A stretch of DNA of 42,379 bases from Extibacter muris. Its GTDB lineage: Bacteria; Bacillota; Clostridia; Lachnospirales; Lachnospiraceae. Positions within the stretch are counted from its first letter, which is position 1. Every line of letters begins with the position of its first letter. A program made the translations under genes and the position numbers. Location: NCBI RefSeq assembly GCF_004345005.1, contig NZ_SMMX01000024.1:1-42379 (forward strand). Reading direction: 5' to 3'. The notes under the pieces were generated by a model. The model searched no databases. It was given only the letters and a program-made list of their open reading frames with translations, and was not told the origin of the DNA. Below, piece by piece: positions 26,396 through 34,965 of the stretch.

Positions 26396-26824
26396 CTACT
26401 CGATGATATCTTCCCCCATCTCGTACAGCAGTTCGTTCATCTCTCCGATGGAAATCTGCTTGTCAAGGCCGAACAGTATGATGCTGTCCCTCTTATTCTT
26501 CACATATAGGACAGGATATTCCGATGTCTTAAGCACCTTCTGCATCTCTTCGATAGAAAGCCCCATTCCGAATCCGAGCGCCAGCAGCTTATCCCTGGTC
26601 GGCTTGCGTGTCCCCGAAAATATCTGGTATGCATAATTGCGGTCAAGCTGCGAGCCGTGGATAACATCCGCCTTCTTCCTGCCCTTTTGGACAAGCATCT
26701 GTTCCAGGCAAGCAGGCAGCCCGCCCGTTATAAATTCCGGCGTTTCTTTCAGATATTCGTCAAAACTCCGCTTCTTCTTTAACAGCTCCAGTAATTCTTC
26801 CGTTGATTTATTCTTCTCCACCAT
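26396..26824 (-). CDS. Helix-turn-helix protein paired with a Ser/Thr kinase gene
   Basis: 142 residues. Residues of about 50-105 form an XRE-like helical bundle (KKADVIHGSQLDRNYAYQIFSGTRKPTRDKLLALGFGMGLS), preceded by an acidic helical N-terminus (STEELLELLKKKRSFDEYL) and followed by a C-terminal region with DSIILFGLDKQISIGEMNELL. It stands head-to-head with the eukaryotic-type kinase gene at 26933, an arrangement which suggests it is the kinase's regulator or substrate; this is inference. It looks intact, unlike the kinase. Confidence 0.6.
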   Translation of the reverse strand: MVEKNKSTEELLELLKKKRSFDEYLKETPEFITGGLPACLEQMLVQKGRKKADVIHGSQLDRNYAYQIFSGTRKPTRDKLLALGFGMGLSIEEMQKVLKTSEYPVLYVKNKRDSIILFGLDKQISIGEMNELLYEMGEDIIE

Positions 26825-26932
26825 CTTATCCTCCCGTCCTAAACAGCACTCCTGCGAAATCAGCTACTAATGTTCAATGAGATATGATAAAATGAATATC
26901 AGGAAAAATCAAGGACAAAGGATACGAATCTC

Positions 26933-27842
26933 ATGGAAAACTTAAAAAACAGCTATCTCGATTACAATTATACCGTGCTCGCCCCTCTCCAGGAGAAGGA
27001 GCCGTGCACCACTTATCTCGTGAAAAATGCTTCCAGCGGTGCGCTTGCCGTCAGAAAGCAGGTGTCCGGCGCACAGTTTCCCATCTATCAGAAGATGACC
27101 ATACTGGACCATCCGAATCTCGCCCGGCAATATCATCATCTCCACAGATGCCGTCCTGAAGCTCATCGACTTTGATATATCAAGGACGAAGAAAGAAGAC
27201 CGGAACCAGGACACGACGATACTGGGCACCGCGGGCTTCGCGGCTCCGGAACAGTTCGGTTTCGGCCAGACGGATGAACGCACGGACATCTATGCGGCAG
27301 GCGTGCTGCTGAACGTTCTGCTGACAGGATCCCTCCCTTCGCAGAAGCTGCCCAAGGAACTCTTCTACCGGAGCATCGTGGAACGGTGTACGGCTATCGA
27401 TCCGGACGCCCGGTACCAGACCGTCAGAGCACTGGCCGCTGTACTGGACAGGCGCATCCTTCCGGGCGAAGTGCCGTTTCTGTCAAAAGAAGCGGTCGCG
27501 TCCACCGGCTGGATTCGTTTCTTTCCCGGATTCCGGACACGGAAGCCATGGAAGATGGCCGTGGGCGTCTTCGGATATATGATTATGCTCTACATAGGCT
27601 ACCGCACTGCGGCTGCCCCCTTGAGCAGCGGCAATACAAGGTTTGAAATGTGGCTGTATTCCATCTGGTTTTTGTATGTGCCATGGGCGATCGTGACCGA
27701 CTGGGGCTATTACACGAAACACTTTTCGGTATTTAGCAGCATGACGCGTGCAAAAATAACAGCGGCGAAAGCAGGCCTTCTATTCCTGTCCTTCTCCGCC
27801 TGTATCTTCTTCTTGATGCTGCAGCTCTTGTTTTTTCCATAA
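26933..27842 (+). pseudogene. Eukaryotic-type Ser/Thr protein kinase lacking the catalytic loop
   Basis: The N-terminal lobe begins at ATG 26933 (MENLKNSYLDYNYTVLAPLQ) with the glycine-loop region and VRKQV (ATP lysine), reaching LDHPNLA. Near 27125 it jumps, out of frame, to PGNIIISTDAVLKLIDFDIS, so about 85-95 residues including HRDxK are gone. The frame then keeps LGTAGFAAPEQFG (activation segment end) and ARYQTVRAL. It ends in three membrane helices (KMAVGVFGYMIMLYIGY; FEMWLYSIWFLYVPWAI; LLFLSFSACIFFLML). A tethered kinase would sit in the membrane. It is inactive as read. Confidence 0.85.
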
Positions 27843-27876
27843 AAAGATCCGTGTATGCTCTGTGCATACCAATATA

Positions 27877-27915
27877 AAAAAGAACTTCTGTATAGTAATG
27901 GCAGAAGTTCTTTTT
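27877..27915. terminator. Bidirectional terminator between kinase and XRE genes
   Basis: AAAAAGAACTTCTG / CAGAAGTTCTTTTT, a perfect 14-base inverted repeat with an 11-base loop and T-runs for both strands. It ends 2 bases before the XRE gene stop. Confidence 0.9.
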
Positions 27916-27917
27916 GG

Positions 27918-28244
27918 TTATTCATCCATATAATTTAATAGCAATTTTGTCAGATTCACCACCATCTCTTTTTCCTTAGGTGTCGCGTCTGACAAAAGGT
28001 TCATCCAGATATCCCTGTAGGATGACTGTTCCTGGCTTATGGATTCCTGAAGAAGATAATCGACAGTAACACCAAGACAATTCGTGATATTTATAAGGCT
28101 GTCCAGCGTCAGTTTCCGCTCCCCTCTCTCAATCTGCCCGATATACGAGGTGGAGAGGTTCACTTCTTCCGCCAGCCGTTCTTGGGTCATATTCAGTTTC
28201 AAACGTTCTTCTTTTATTCTTCTTCCAAGTGCTACGTAATCCAT
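27918..28244 (-). CDS. Cro/C1-type (XRE) repressor-like protein
   Basis: 108 residues. HTH_3 domain at residues 6-65: GRRIKEERLKLNMTQERLAEEVNLSTSYIGQIERGERKLTLDSLINI, followed by LGVTVDYLLQES and a C-terminal helix (PKEKEMVVNLTKLLLNYM). It faces away from the membrane-protein gene at 28431, and their shared 186-base spacer may hold its operator, though I see no clear dyad. Intact; target unknown. Confidence 0.9.
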   Translation of the reverse strand: MDYVALGRRIKEERLKLNMTQERLAEEVNLSTSYIGQIERGERKLTLDSLINITNCLGVTVDYLLQESISQEQSSYRDIWMNLLSDATPKEKEMVVNLTKLLLNYMDE

Positions 28245-28430
28245 ATGACAACCCTCACATCCTATTACTGCAATTTTACATCGATTATTTTACAGTTGTA
28301 ATATGCCAATCGCATTATATCAGTATGCTCATAGCATTATTACAATTGATAAAATATATACTTGCTGAACCGACAAAGTTCAACAAGCCACAAAAACTAA
28401 ACTATCATACTAGAAAGAGGAGGGGAGATT

Positions 28431-28841
28431 ATGAATCCGGACAAAAAAAACAAGCAGCAAAAAGGGGCCCTCGCCACCGGACGGCTGGTCACAGGCATCA
28501 TTTCCATCGTGCTCTTTGCACTGATATCGTTTCAGTCCTGTGCCGCGGGGCTGAGCAATGCTCTGGAGCAGAATAATGCGACAAGCGGTACCGCGGGGCT
28601 GCTGCTGGCATTCGTTTATCTGATTGCAGGCATCATCGGCGTTGCGACGAGAAACTCTGCCGGCGCCGCAGGACCTGCCGTCTGCAGCGTGTTCTACTTT
28701 ATCGGGGCGGCTCTGACTATCGGGACAGGCAGTTCCTTTGGCGACCTGCCTGTCTGGGGCTTCATCGCCTGCGCGTTCGGCATCGTATATGTAATTGCCG
28801 CGGTAAAGACAAAAAAAATAACAATTAAAGATCGGCTTTGA
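28431..28841 (+). CDS. Four-helix membrane protein, function unknown
   Basis: 136 residues, with a basic N-terminus (MNPDKKNKQQKG) and four hydrophobic segments: ATGRLVTGIISIVLFALISF, AGLLLAFVYLIAGIIGVAT, AVCSVFYFIGAALTIGTG and VWGFIACAFGIVYVIAAV. It ends in a basic tail. AAAGAGGAGGGGAG precedes the ATG. Similar small membrane proteins are common next to putative lipoproteins in Lachnospiraceae. It forms an operon with the ORF 8 bases downstream. No function can be given. Confidence 0.7.
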   Translation: MNPDKKNKQQKGALATGRLVTGIISIVLFALISFQSCAAGLSNALEQNNATSGTAGLLLAFVYLIAGIIGVATRNSAGAAGPAVCSVFYFIGAALTIGTGSSFGDLPVWGFIACAFGIVYVIAAVKTKKITIKDRL

Positions 28842-28848
28842 AGGATTC

Positions 28849-29088
28849 ATGGACTTATATTTCAGCGATAATGAGTTTACCGTCATAGACGAAGGCGGCG
28901 AGGTGGCGTCCACCTATCCGCTGTCCATCTCCAACTATCCGCAGGAGACGCCCGTCGGAGCCAAGTGTACAGGCGTACAGGCGGCATACGGACTCAAAAC
29001 AGAGAGTTCGTCCATCACGATAACGGTCACACAGACAGACAGTAAGCTGAAAGAAGAGAAAGCAATCTTTAAGCTTGCCCTTCAATAA
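28849..29088 (+). CDS. 79-residue soluble protein or fragment, unrecognised
   Basis: The reading MDLYFSDNEFTVIDEGGEVAS, then SSSITITVTQTDSKLKEEKAIFKLALQ, looks like a beta-strand-rich domain rather than a full protein. The only ribosome-site-like sequence (AAGGA) lies just 4 bases before the ATG, too close. It may be the C-terminal half of a larger gene whose 5' part was deleted into the end of the membrane-protein gene, as happens elsewhere in this window. It ends at a strong terminator. Confidence 0.5.
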   Translation: MDLYFSDNEFTVIDEGGEVASTYPLSISNYPQETPVGAKCTGVQAAYGLKTESSSITITVTQTDSKLKEEKAIFKLALQ

Positions 29089-29092
29089 AATG

Positions 29093-29121
29093 ACGGCCCG
29101 GAGCATATTGCCCCGGGCCGT
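29093..29121. terminator. Strong GC-rich terminator between convergent genes
   Basis: ACGGCCCGG / CCGGGCCGT, 9-bp perfect stem, between the stop at 29088 and the cardiolipin synthase stop at 29140. The A-run before it and the T-rich follow-up are weak. Confidence 0.75.
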
Positions 29122-29139
29122 ATCTTCTGGCTGACTATT

Positions 29140-30699
29140 CTACATGAGCGGTGCGAACAGCCGCAGCACCTGTCCCATGATCTTGGTCAGCATCGTCCGC
29201 TTCTTCACTTCCATCAGCGTCACCTTGTGGCATTTTACAAGCGTCCTCTGGAAATCCCGTTCAATCTTGTCCACTTCTGAATTGTTATAGATGAATACGC
29301 CGCATTCAAAATGAAGATACAGGCTTCTATAATCCAGATTAATCGTACCGACGGTCGCGGTGTCATCATCCGATACGAATATCTTGGCATGTACGAACCC
29401 CGGCGTATACTCATATATCTGCACGCCGCCCTCGATAAGCTCTTTATAATAAGTCTTGGCGACGGCAAACGCGTACCACTTGTCTGGTATATGCGGCATG
29501 ATGATGACAACCTCGATTCCGCTTTTCGCGGCACGGGTAAGTGTCGTAATCATCTCATTGTCGATGATGAGGTAAGGGGTCATGATATGCACATACTTCT
29601 TGGCATGGTTCAATATGTGGAAATAAACTTCCTCCCCTACATTTTCATCATCAAACGGGCTGTCCCCATAAGGGATGACATAGCCGAGCTCCCGCCTAAG
29701 CCCCGGCGTCTTCTCCGTCAGGTACTTGCTGTAGCCTTCCGCGCGCCGCTCATCCACGTTCCACATCTGCAGGAACATCATCGTAAGGCTCTGCACCGCG
29801 TCGCCTTTCAGCATGACCGCAGTGTCCTTCCAGTGGCCGAACCGGACCTTTTCATTGATATACTCATCCGCCAGGTTCACCCCTCCGGTAAATCCCACCA
29901 TCCCGTCGATGACACAGATCTTCCTGTGGTCTCGGTTATTCTGTACCGTAGAGAGGAACGGCTTCACGGGGCTCACCATCTTGCACTTGATTCCATATCT
30001 GCGTATCTGCTCCGGATAATTGTACGGAAGCATCGAGATGGCGCACATGCCGTCATACATGAACCGTACCTCGACCCCCTCCCTTACCTTATCCTTCAAT
30101 ATCTCAAGGATCGTATTCCACATGTGCCCTTCTTCCACGATAAAATACTCCAGGAATATGAACTTCCTCGCTTTCTTCAGCTCGGCCGCCATCGCGCGGA
30201 ACTTGTCCTCGCCCAGTGGAAAATACTTCACCTGCGTATTCCGGTAGGTCGGAAATCCGAGCTGGTTGGACAGGTAGTAGGCAAGCTGCGCATTGGCAGA
30301 CCGGCTCGCCCAGATGGCATCCACGATATCCTGATCCTGTTCCATATACGGAGCCGTCTCAAGCCTGAGGTGGGCAAGCCGGTGCTTCATGTACCGTGTA
30401 CCGAACTGGGTCTTAACGTACAGGTAGAACAAGGTGCCAATGACAGGCAGCGCCAGCACGCAGAGCATCCACGTCATCTTGAACGCCGGATTCCCCTCTG
30501 AATTGATGATATATATGAGTACGATGATACCTAATATGGTAAATGCACCGTATATATATGCCATATATTCTGTCAGATATATCGTAGTTCCTATGAACAC
30601 GCCTATCTGCAGCATAAGCAGCAGAAAGATGATGCCCATCCTGCTGAATATAATCCTGAACAGGCCCTTTTTGGCCGTACCCGGTGCTTCATTCTGCAT
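29140..30699 (-). CDS. cls: Cardiolipin synthase (phospholipase D family)
   Basis: 519 residues. Two or three N-terminal membrane helices (GIIFLLLMLQIGVFIGTTIY, GAFTILGIIVLIYII, WMLCVLALPVIGTLFYLYV) place it in the cytoplasmic membrane. Two HKD phosphatidyltransferase motifs follow: DHRKICVIDGMVGFTGGVN and VHAKIFVSDDDTATVGTIN. It condenses two phosphatidylglycerols into cardiolipin plus glycerol. Length and both motifs match the ClsA/YwnE group, and the gene is intact. It stands alone between convergent terminator and the divergent small membrane protein. Confidence 0.95.
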   Translation of the reverse strand: MQNEAPGTAKKGLFRIIFSRMGIIFLLLMLQIGVFIGTTIYLTEYMAYIYGAFTILGIIVLIYIINSEGNPAFKMTWMLCVLALPVIGTLFYLYVKTQFGTRYMKHRLAHLRLETAPYMEQDQDIVDAIWASRSANAQLAYYLSNQLGFPTYRNTQVKYFPLGEDKFRAMAAELKKARKFIFLEYFIVEEGHMWNTILEILKDKVREGVEVRFMYDGMCAISMLPYNYPEQIRRYGIKCKMVSPVKPFLSTVQNNRDHRKICVIDGMVGFTGGVNLADEYINEKVRFGHWKDTAVMLKGDAVQSLTMMFLQMWNVDERRAEGYSKYLTEKTPGLRRELGYVIPYGDSPFDDENVGEEVYFHILNHAKKYVHIMTPYLIIDNEMITTLTRAAKSGIEVVIIMPHIPDKWYAFAVAKTYYKELIEGGVQIYEYTPGFVHAKIFVSDDDTATVGTINLDYRSLYLHFECGVFIYNNSEVDKIERDFQRTLVKCHKVTLMEVKKRTMLTKIMGQVLRLFAPLM

Positions 30700-30882
30700 A
30701 AATCCGTTACTTCCTTTCTTATCTCGCTATCTGTACAGTTTAACATACTTTTTTTCTGTCTACAATACAGATGAAGGTCCCCTTTTTACCAAAAAAGAGA
30801 CCTTTTCCCTTTCCTTTTTCAGCAAAAAGTATTACAATAAGGGATAGTATATGAATGTAAAATTCAGGAAGGAGTTACGATT

Positions 30883-31125
30883 ATGTCTAAATGGGGTAAG
30901 AGAATACTGGGACTGGCCGCAATTGGCAGTGCTATCGCCGGGCTTGTCTATTATTTTAAGAAGAAAAACATCTGTGATGAGGAAGATGAGTTTGAAGATG
31001 ATTTCGAGGACGAGGACTTCGACCTTGACACTGACTTGAAATCAACCGCAGACCGGGAATACGTACCTTTAAATTCAACAGGAAAGAATGAAGAAGACGC
31101 TTCTTCTGACACCGAAGAGAAGTAA
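30883..31125 (+). CDS. Small membrane-anchored acidic protein
   Basis: 80 residues: a short basic start (MSKWGKRI), one hydrophobic helix (LGLAAIGSAIAGLVYYF), a KKK stop-transfer, then a highly acidic tail (DEEDEFEDDFEDEDFD, ending SSDTEEK). GGAAGGAG precedes the ATG. The helix with a Lys cluster and acid cytoplasmic tail resembles YtxH-type small proteins of Firmicutes. Role unknown. It has its own terminator at 31177-31213. Confidence 0.75.
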   Translation: MSKWGKRILGLAAIGSAIAGLVYYFKKKNICDEEDEFEDDFEDEDFDLDTDLKSTADREYVPLNSTGKNEEDASSDTEEK

Positions 31126-31176
31126 TATACAGTTATCAGTCCCGGCCCATTCTGCCATCAGGCAGGGCGGAAGGGG

Positions 31177-31213
31177 AAAAAGAGCTGCCGGCTGTCTGCC
31201 GGCGGCTCTTTTT
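31177..31213 (+). terminator. Rho-independent terminator of the small acidic-protein gene
   Basis: AAAAAGAGCTGCCGGC / GCCGGCGGCTCTTTTT with a 5-base loop and T-run. It also abuts the 3' end of the broken MATE gene on the other strand, so may serve both. Confidence 0.85.
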
Positions 31214-31756
31214 ACGTTACGTCTTCCTTCTCCTCAAGCAGCTTCCTGCTCTTCCATTTCCCGCTTCTGATTCGCACATATGAAAATATCGCTCCGATGC
31301 CCCATCCAATCGGTATGGACCACCAGATTGCGCTTGAACCTAATCAGTACCATCAGAAGGCTCGCCTTATATCCTTCCTCTACCCGTTCGTCCTTACCGG
31401 CACCGATATTCTGGGCCGTGTAGCTCGACATGGCATTGGAGAAGCAAGCCGATTGCACCAAGGGCAATCACAGCCGTAAATACCGTCGTCTTCATCTCTT
31501 TGATCTGCCCCGCCCCGAAAAGCTGTGATATGACAACCGTGCATCCCATGGAGAGGCCGGCCGCTATGGCTACGGACAGGAATACGACCGGAAACGAGGA
31601 ACCGACTGCTGCCAGTGCATCCTCGCCCACAAACTTTCCTACCACCATCGAGTCTACCATATTATAGAGCTGCTGGAACAGGTAGCCAAGCACCATCGGC
31701 ATCGCAAAAAAAAACAGCAGCTTAAGTAGCCTGCCGTTCGTGAGATTCTTAACCAT
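31212..31756 (-). pseudogene. MATE-family efflux pump reduced to three fragments
   Basis: ATG at 31756, behind GGGGGAAG, begins MVKNLTNGRLLKLLFFFAMPM and YNMVDSMVVGKFVGEDALAAVGSS, the standard MATE N-terminus, and runs for about 100 residues. A middle piece (AMSSYTAQNIGAGKDERVEEG, normally near residue 280) follows directly at about 31440. Then, in yet another frame, comes the C-terminus (SAIWWSIPIGWGIGAIF, ending EEKEDVT at 31212). The intact length would be about 450, against roughly 180 here. It lies directly downstream of the MocR regulator. An intact homologue sits at 34966. Confidence 0.85.
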
Positions 31757-31810
31757 TCTTTCTTCCCCCAATCTTTTTCTTGTACTCCACCACATTTTGG
31801 GAGATACTGT

Positions 31811-33205
31811 TTATTTCCAGCAGCCGGCAAGGATGTGGACTGCTTCCTTGATCTGTTCTTCCGTCAGGTTCGCATAGCCAAGCAGAACCGTATGGCTCGT
31901 CTCCTTCGGGTACCGTATCATATAATCGGAAAGCCCATATACGCGGATGTCCTTCTCCTGCGCCCTCCGGATCAGTTCCTTCTCCGTAAGTCCGTTGGCA
32001 AATGTCAGGAGCAGATGCACTCCCGCATGTTCTCCTGATATCGTACATATGTCAAGAAGCGGCTTCAGTTCTTCGATCAGGACATCATGACGGCTCTTAT
32101 ACAGCGCTCTCGTCTTGTTGAGATGACGTTCATAATATCCCTCTTCGATGAACTTCTGCACGATCAGCTGATCCACTTTGGAAACGGTCGAATTGACGAA
32201 CCTGCTCTTCTTGTCGTACACGTCCAGAAGCGGCTCAGGCAGTACCATATAGCTCAGACGGATGGCAGGCGCTATCGATTTGGAGAATGTGCCGAGATAG
32301 ATGACTTTTCCGTCTGCATCATAACCCTGCAGCGCCGGAATCGGCTTCCCCTTATAACGGAATTCACTGTCATAATCATCTTCGATGATGTAGCGTTCCA
32401 CACGTTCCTGTGCCCATTTGAGAAGCTCAAGCCTCCGTCGGATTGGCATCACCGTACCGGTCGGATACTGGTGCGATGGGGTCACGTACGCCACATCTGC
32501 CCCCGAACGCGCCAGCTCCGGGATGCACATGCCGTTTTTGTCCATCCCTACGGAGACCGTCTCATAGGACAGGCTTCTAAAGAGGCGGTATGCCTGCATG
32601 TAGGCAGGATCCTCGAAGGCAACCTTATGCCCGGGCCCGAGCACCGTACTGAGCAGCATGAGGATATAATCATTCCCCGCCCCTACGACTACCTGCTCCG
32701 GCGTGCAGTTCACCCCGCGCGCCTGGTACAGGTAGCTGCATATGGCACAGCGGAAGCCGTATTCGCCCTGGGAATTGCCGGAACGGAACAGCTCCGTCCT
32801 GTCGTCGGTAAGAATCTCTCTTGAAAGCTTTCTCCACACATTGTACGGAAAGCTCTTCAAGTCTACCCCGTTCGGCGTAAAATCATACCGGTATCTCCTC
32901 TGCTCCTTTTCCTGCCGCTCTGCCTGCGGCTTCGCTTTCCTGATGGAATACAGCTCTTCGATCTCGGATACGAAGAATCCTCTGCACGGCCTTGATTCTA
33001 TATAGCCTTCCGACAGGAGCTGCTCGTATGCCAGCTCTACCGTGCTCCTGCTCACTTCCAGATGCCTGGACAGCGACCTTGTGGAAGGCAGCTTCTCCCC
33101 GTAAGCGATACGTCCTGTCTGGATGTCATTTTTGATATAATCATATATCTGTTCATAGAGCGGAATTTTGGAATCGCTCTTCAGGTTTATCGTCAGTTTA
33201 TTCAT
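31811..33205 (-). CDS. MocR/PdxR-type GntR regulator with aminotransferase domain
   Basis: 464 residues. The N-terminal GntR winged helix (IPLYEQIYDYIKNDIQTGRI, then LPSTRSLSRHLEVSRSTVELAYEQLLSEGY) is followed by a fold-type I aminotransferase domain. PLP residues include N in PSHQYPTG, D in IEDDYDSEFRY, and the Schiff-base lysine in GTFSKSIAPAIRLSY. Such proteins sense PLP or amino acids rather than catalyse. PdxR controls pdxST in several Gram-positives, but no pdx gene is in view. The nearby target would be the MATE gene 54 bases downstream, now dead. Intact. Confidence 0.93.
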   Translation of the reverse strand: MNKLTINLKSDSKIPLYEQIYDYIKNDIQTGRIAYGEKLPSTRSLSRHLEVSRSTVELAYEQLLSEGYIESRPCRGFFVSEIEELYSIRKAKPQAERQEKEQRRYRYDFTPNGVDLKSFPYNVWRKLSREILTDDRTELFRSGNSQGEYGFRCAICSYLYQARGVNCTPEQVVVGAGNDYILMLLSTVLGPGHKVAFEDPAYMQAYRLFRSLSYETVSVGMDKNGMCIPELARSGADVAYVTPSHQYPTGTVMPIRRRLELLKWAQERVERYIIEDDYDSEFRYKGKPIPALQGYDADGKVIYLGTFSKSIAPAIRLSYMVLPEPLLDVYDKKSRFVNSTVSKVDQLIVQKFIEEGYYERHLNKTRALYKSRHDVLIEELKPLLDICTISGEHAGVHLLLTFANGLTEKELIRRAQEKDIRVYGLSDYMIRYPKETSHTVLLGYANLTEEQIKEAVHILAGCWK

Positions 33206-33221
33206 AATCGTCTATTTTCGT

Positions 33222-34889
33222 CTATTTTGGCAGCTTGAAGGAGCTCTTAAGGGATACGATCCTGTTAAACACCAGATGCTCCGGCGAAGAATCTCTTGAG
33301 TCGATACAGAAGTATCCGTTCCGCACGAACTGGAAGCTGTCACATCCCTTCGCACTGCCAAAGCTGTCTTCTACATAGCAGTTCTGAAGCACTTCCAGGG
33401 AATTCGGATTCAGGTTCAGCGACCCGTCCTCCTTGTTGTATACCCCTTTTTCTTCATCTACGAGGTTCTCGTACAGCCGTACTTCCGCCGGCTTTGCATA
33501 TGGCGCCGCAACCCAGTGGATCGTCCCTTTTACCTTGCGTCCCGTAAATCCGGTTCCGCATTTCGTCTCCGGGTCATATGTGCAGTGCACGACCGTCACA
33601 TTGCCGGCTTCGTCTGTCTCATAACTCTGGCACGTGACAAAATACGCATGCATGAGCCTTACCTCGTTGCCGGGAAAGAGACGGAAATATTTCTTCGGAG
33701 GTTCGACCATAAAGTCATCCCGTTCTATATACAGTTCCCGGCTGAACGGCACCTTGCGCGTCCCAAGCTCCGGATTCTCCATATTGTTGTCCACGTCCAG
33801 GTATTCCACTTCACCTTCGGGATAATTGTCGATGACAAGCCGGATTGGATCCAGCACCGCCATCATGCGCGGCCTTTTGAGCTTCAGATCTTCACGGATA
33901 CAGTATTCCAGCATCGCATAGTCGACAGAGCTCTGGCTCTTGGACACGCCGCACATCTCCACGAACATCTTGATGGATTCCGGAGTGAAGCCCCTTCTTC
34001 TGAGCGCCGCTATAGAGACGAGCCTCGGGTCGTCCCACCCGTCTACGATTCCGTCCTGCACGAGCTTCTTGATATAGCGCTTTCCTGTCACCACATTAGT
34101 CAGGTAGAGCTTCGCGAACTCAATCTGGCGCGGTGCCGGATCGAATCCGCACTCCTTAACCACCCAGTCGTACAAGGGCCTGTGGTCCTCAAATTCGAGC
34201 GTACAGATGGAATGGGTTATCTTCTCTACCGCATCCTCGATCGGATGGGCGAAGTCATACATCGGGTAGATGCACCATTTATCCCCCGTATTGTGATGTG
34301 CCATTCGTGCCACCCGGTAGATGACCGGGTCGCGCATGTTGATGTTCGGAGAGGCCATATCGATCTTCGCCCTGAGCACTTTTTCCCCGTCTTTATACTC
34401 GCCGTTCTTCATGGCCTCGAACAGGGCAAGGTTCTCTTCCACAGTGCGGTCCCGGTAAGGGCTGTTCTTCCCCGGCTCTGTCAGCGTACCACGGTATTCC
34501 CTGATCTCTTCGGCGCTCAGGTCACACACATATGCCTTCCCTTTCTTAATCAGCGTGAGCGCACAATCATACATGACATCGAAGTAATCCGATGCAAAAT
34601 ACAGGTGCTCCTTCCAGTCTGCTCCGAGCCACTTCACATCTTCCTTGATAGACTCCACAAATTCCGTGTCCTCTTTCGTCGGGTTCGTATCGTCGAACCT
34701 GAGATGGAACGTGCCGTCATATTTCTGAGACAGCCCATAGTTAAGCAGAATGGATTTGGCATGTCCGATATGGAGATAACCGTTCGGTTCCGGCGGGAAT
34801 CTCGTACATACCTCCGAATATACTCCCTCCGCCAGGTCTCTATCTATCTCCTGTTCAATAAAATTCTTGGAAATCATCTCTTCTCCCAT
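33222..34889 (-). CDS. glnS: Glutaminyl-tRNA synthetase
   Basis: 555 residues. The catalytic Rossmann fold has [15 protein letters not shown] (HIGH signature) and [11 protein letters not shown] near the N-terminus. GWDDPRL and LRRRGFTPE, the GlnRS-specific acceptor-binding stretch, follow, then a full anticodon-binding beta-barrel half. It charges tRNA-Gln directly. At the KMSKS position the protein reads [13 protein letters not shown] instead of the E. coli VMSKR, keeping the lysine-arginine. AAGGAGG sits 7 bases before the ATG. It starts 77 bases from the MATE gene and may share its transcript, and is followed by the MocR gene 17 bases later. Confidence 0.95.
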   Translation of the reverse strand: MGEEMISKNFIEQEIDRDLAEGVYSEVCTRFPPEPNGYLHIGHAKSILLNYGLSQKYDGTFHLRFDDTNPTKEDTEFVESIKEDVKWLGADWKEHLYFASDYFDVMYDCALTLIKKGKAYVCDLSAEEIREYRGTLTEPGKNSPYRDRTVEENLALFEAMKNGEYKDGEKVLRAKIDMASPNINMRDPVIYRVARMAHHNTGDKWCIYPMYDFAHPIEDAVEKITHSICTLEFEDHRPLYDWVVKECGFDPAPRQIEFAKLYLTNVVTGKRYIKKLVQDGIVDGWDDPRLVSIAALRRRGFTPESIKMFVEMCGVSKSQSSVDYAMLEYCIREDLKLKRPRMMAVLDPIRLVIDNYPEGEVEYLDVDNNMENPELGTRKVPFSRELYIERDDFMVEPPKKYFRLFPGNEVRLMHAYFVTCQSYETDEAGNVTVVHCTYDPETKCGTGFTGRKVKGTIHWVAAPYAKPAEVRLYENLVDEEKGVYNKEDGSLNLNPNSLEVLQNCYVEDSFGSAKGCDSFQFVRNGYFCIDSRDSSPEHLVFNRIVSLKSSFKLPK

Positions 34890-34965
34890 TATTAATCCTC
34901 CTTATGGATACAGTAGCATTTGTGTTCCTTATCTTATCATAAAACAGCGGGCAGAACAAGGTCGT

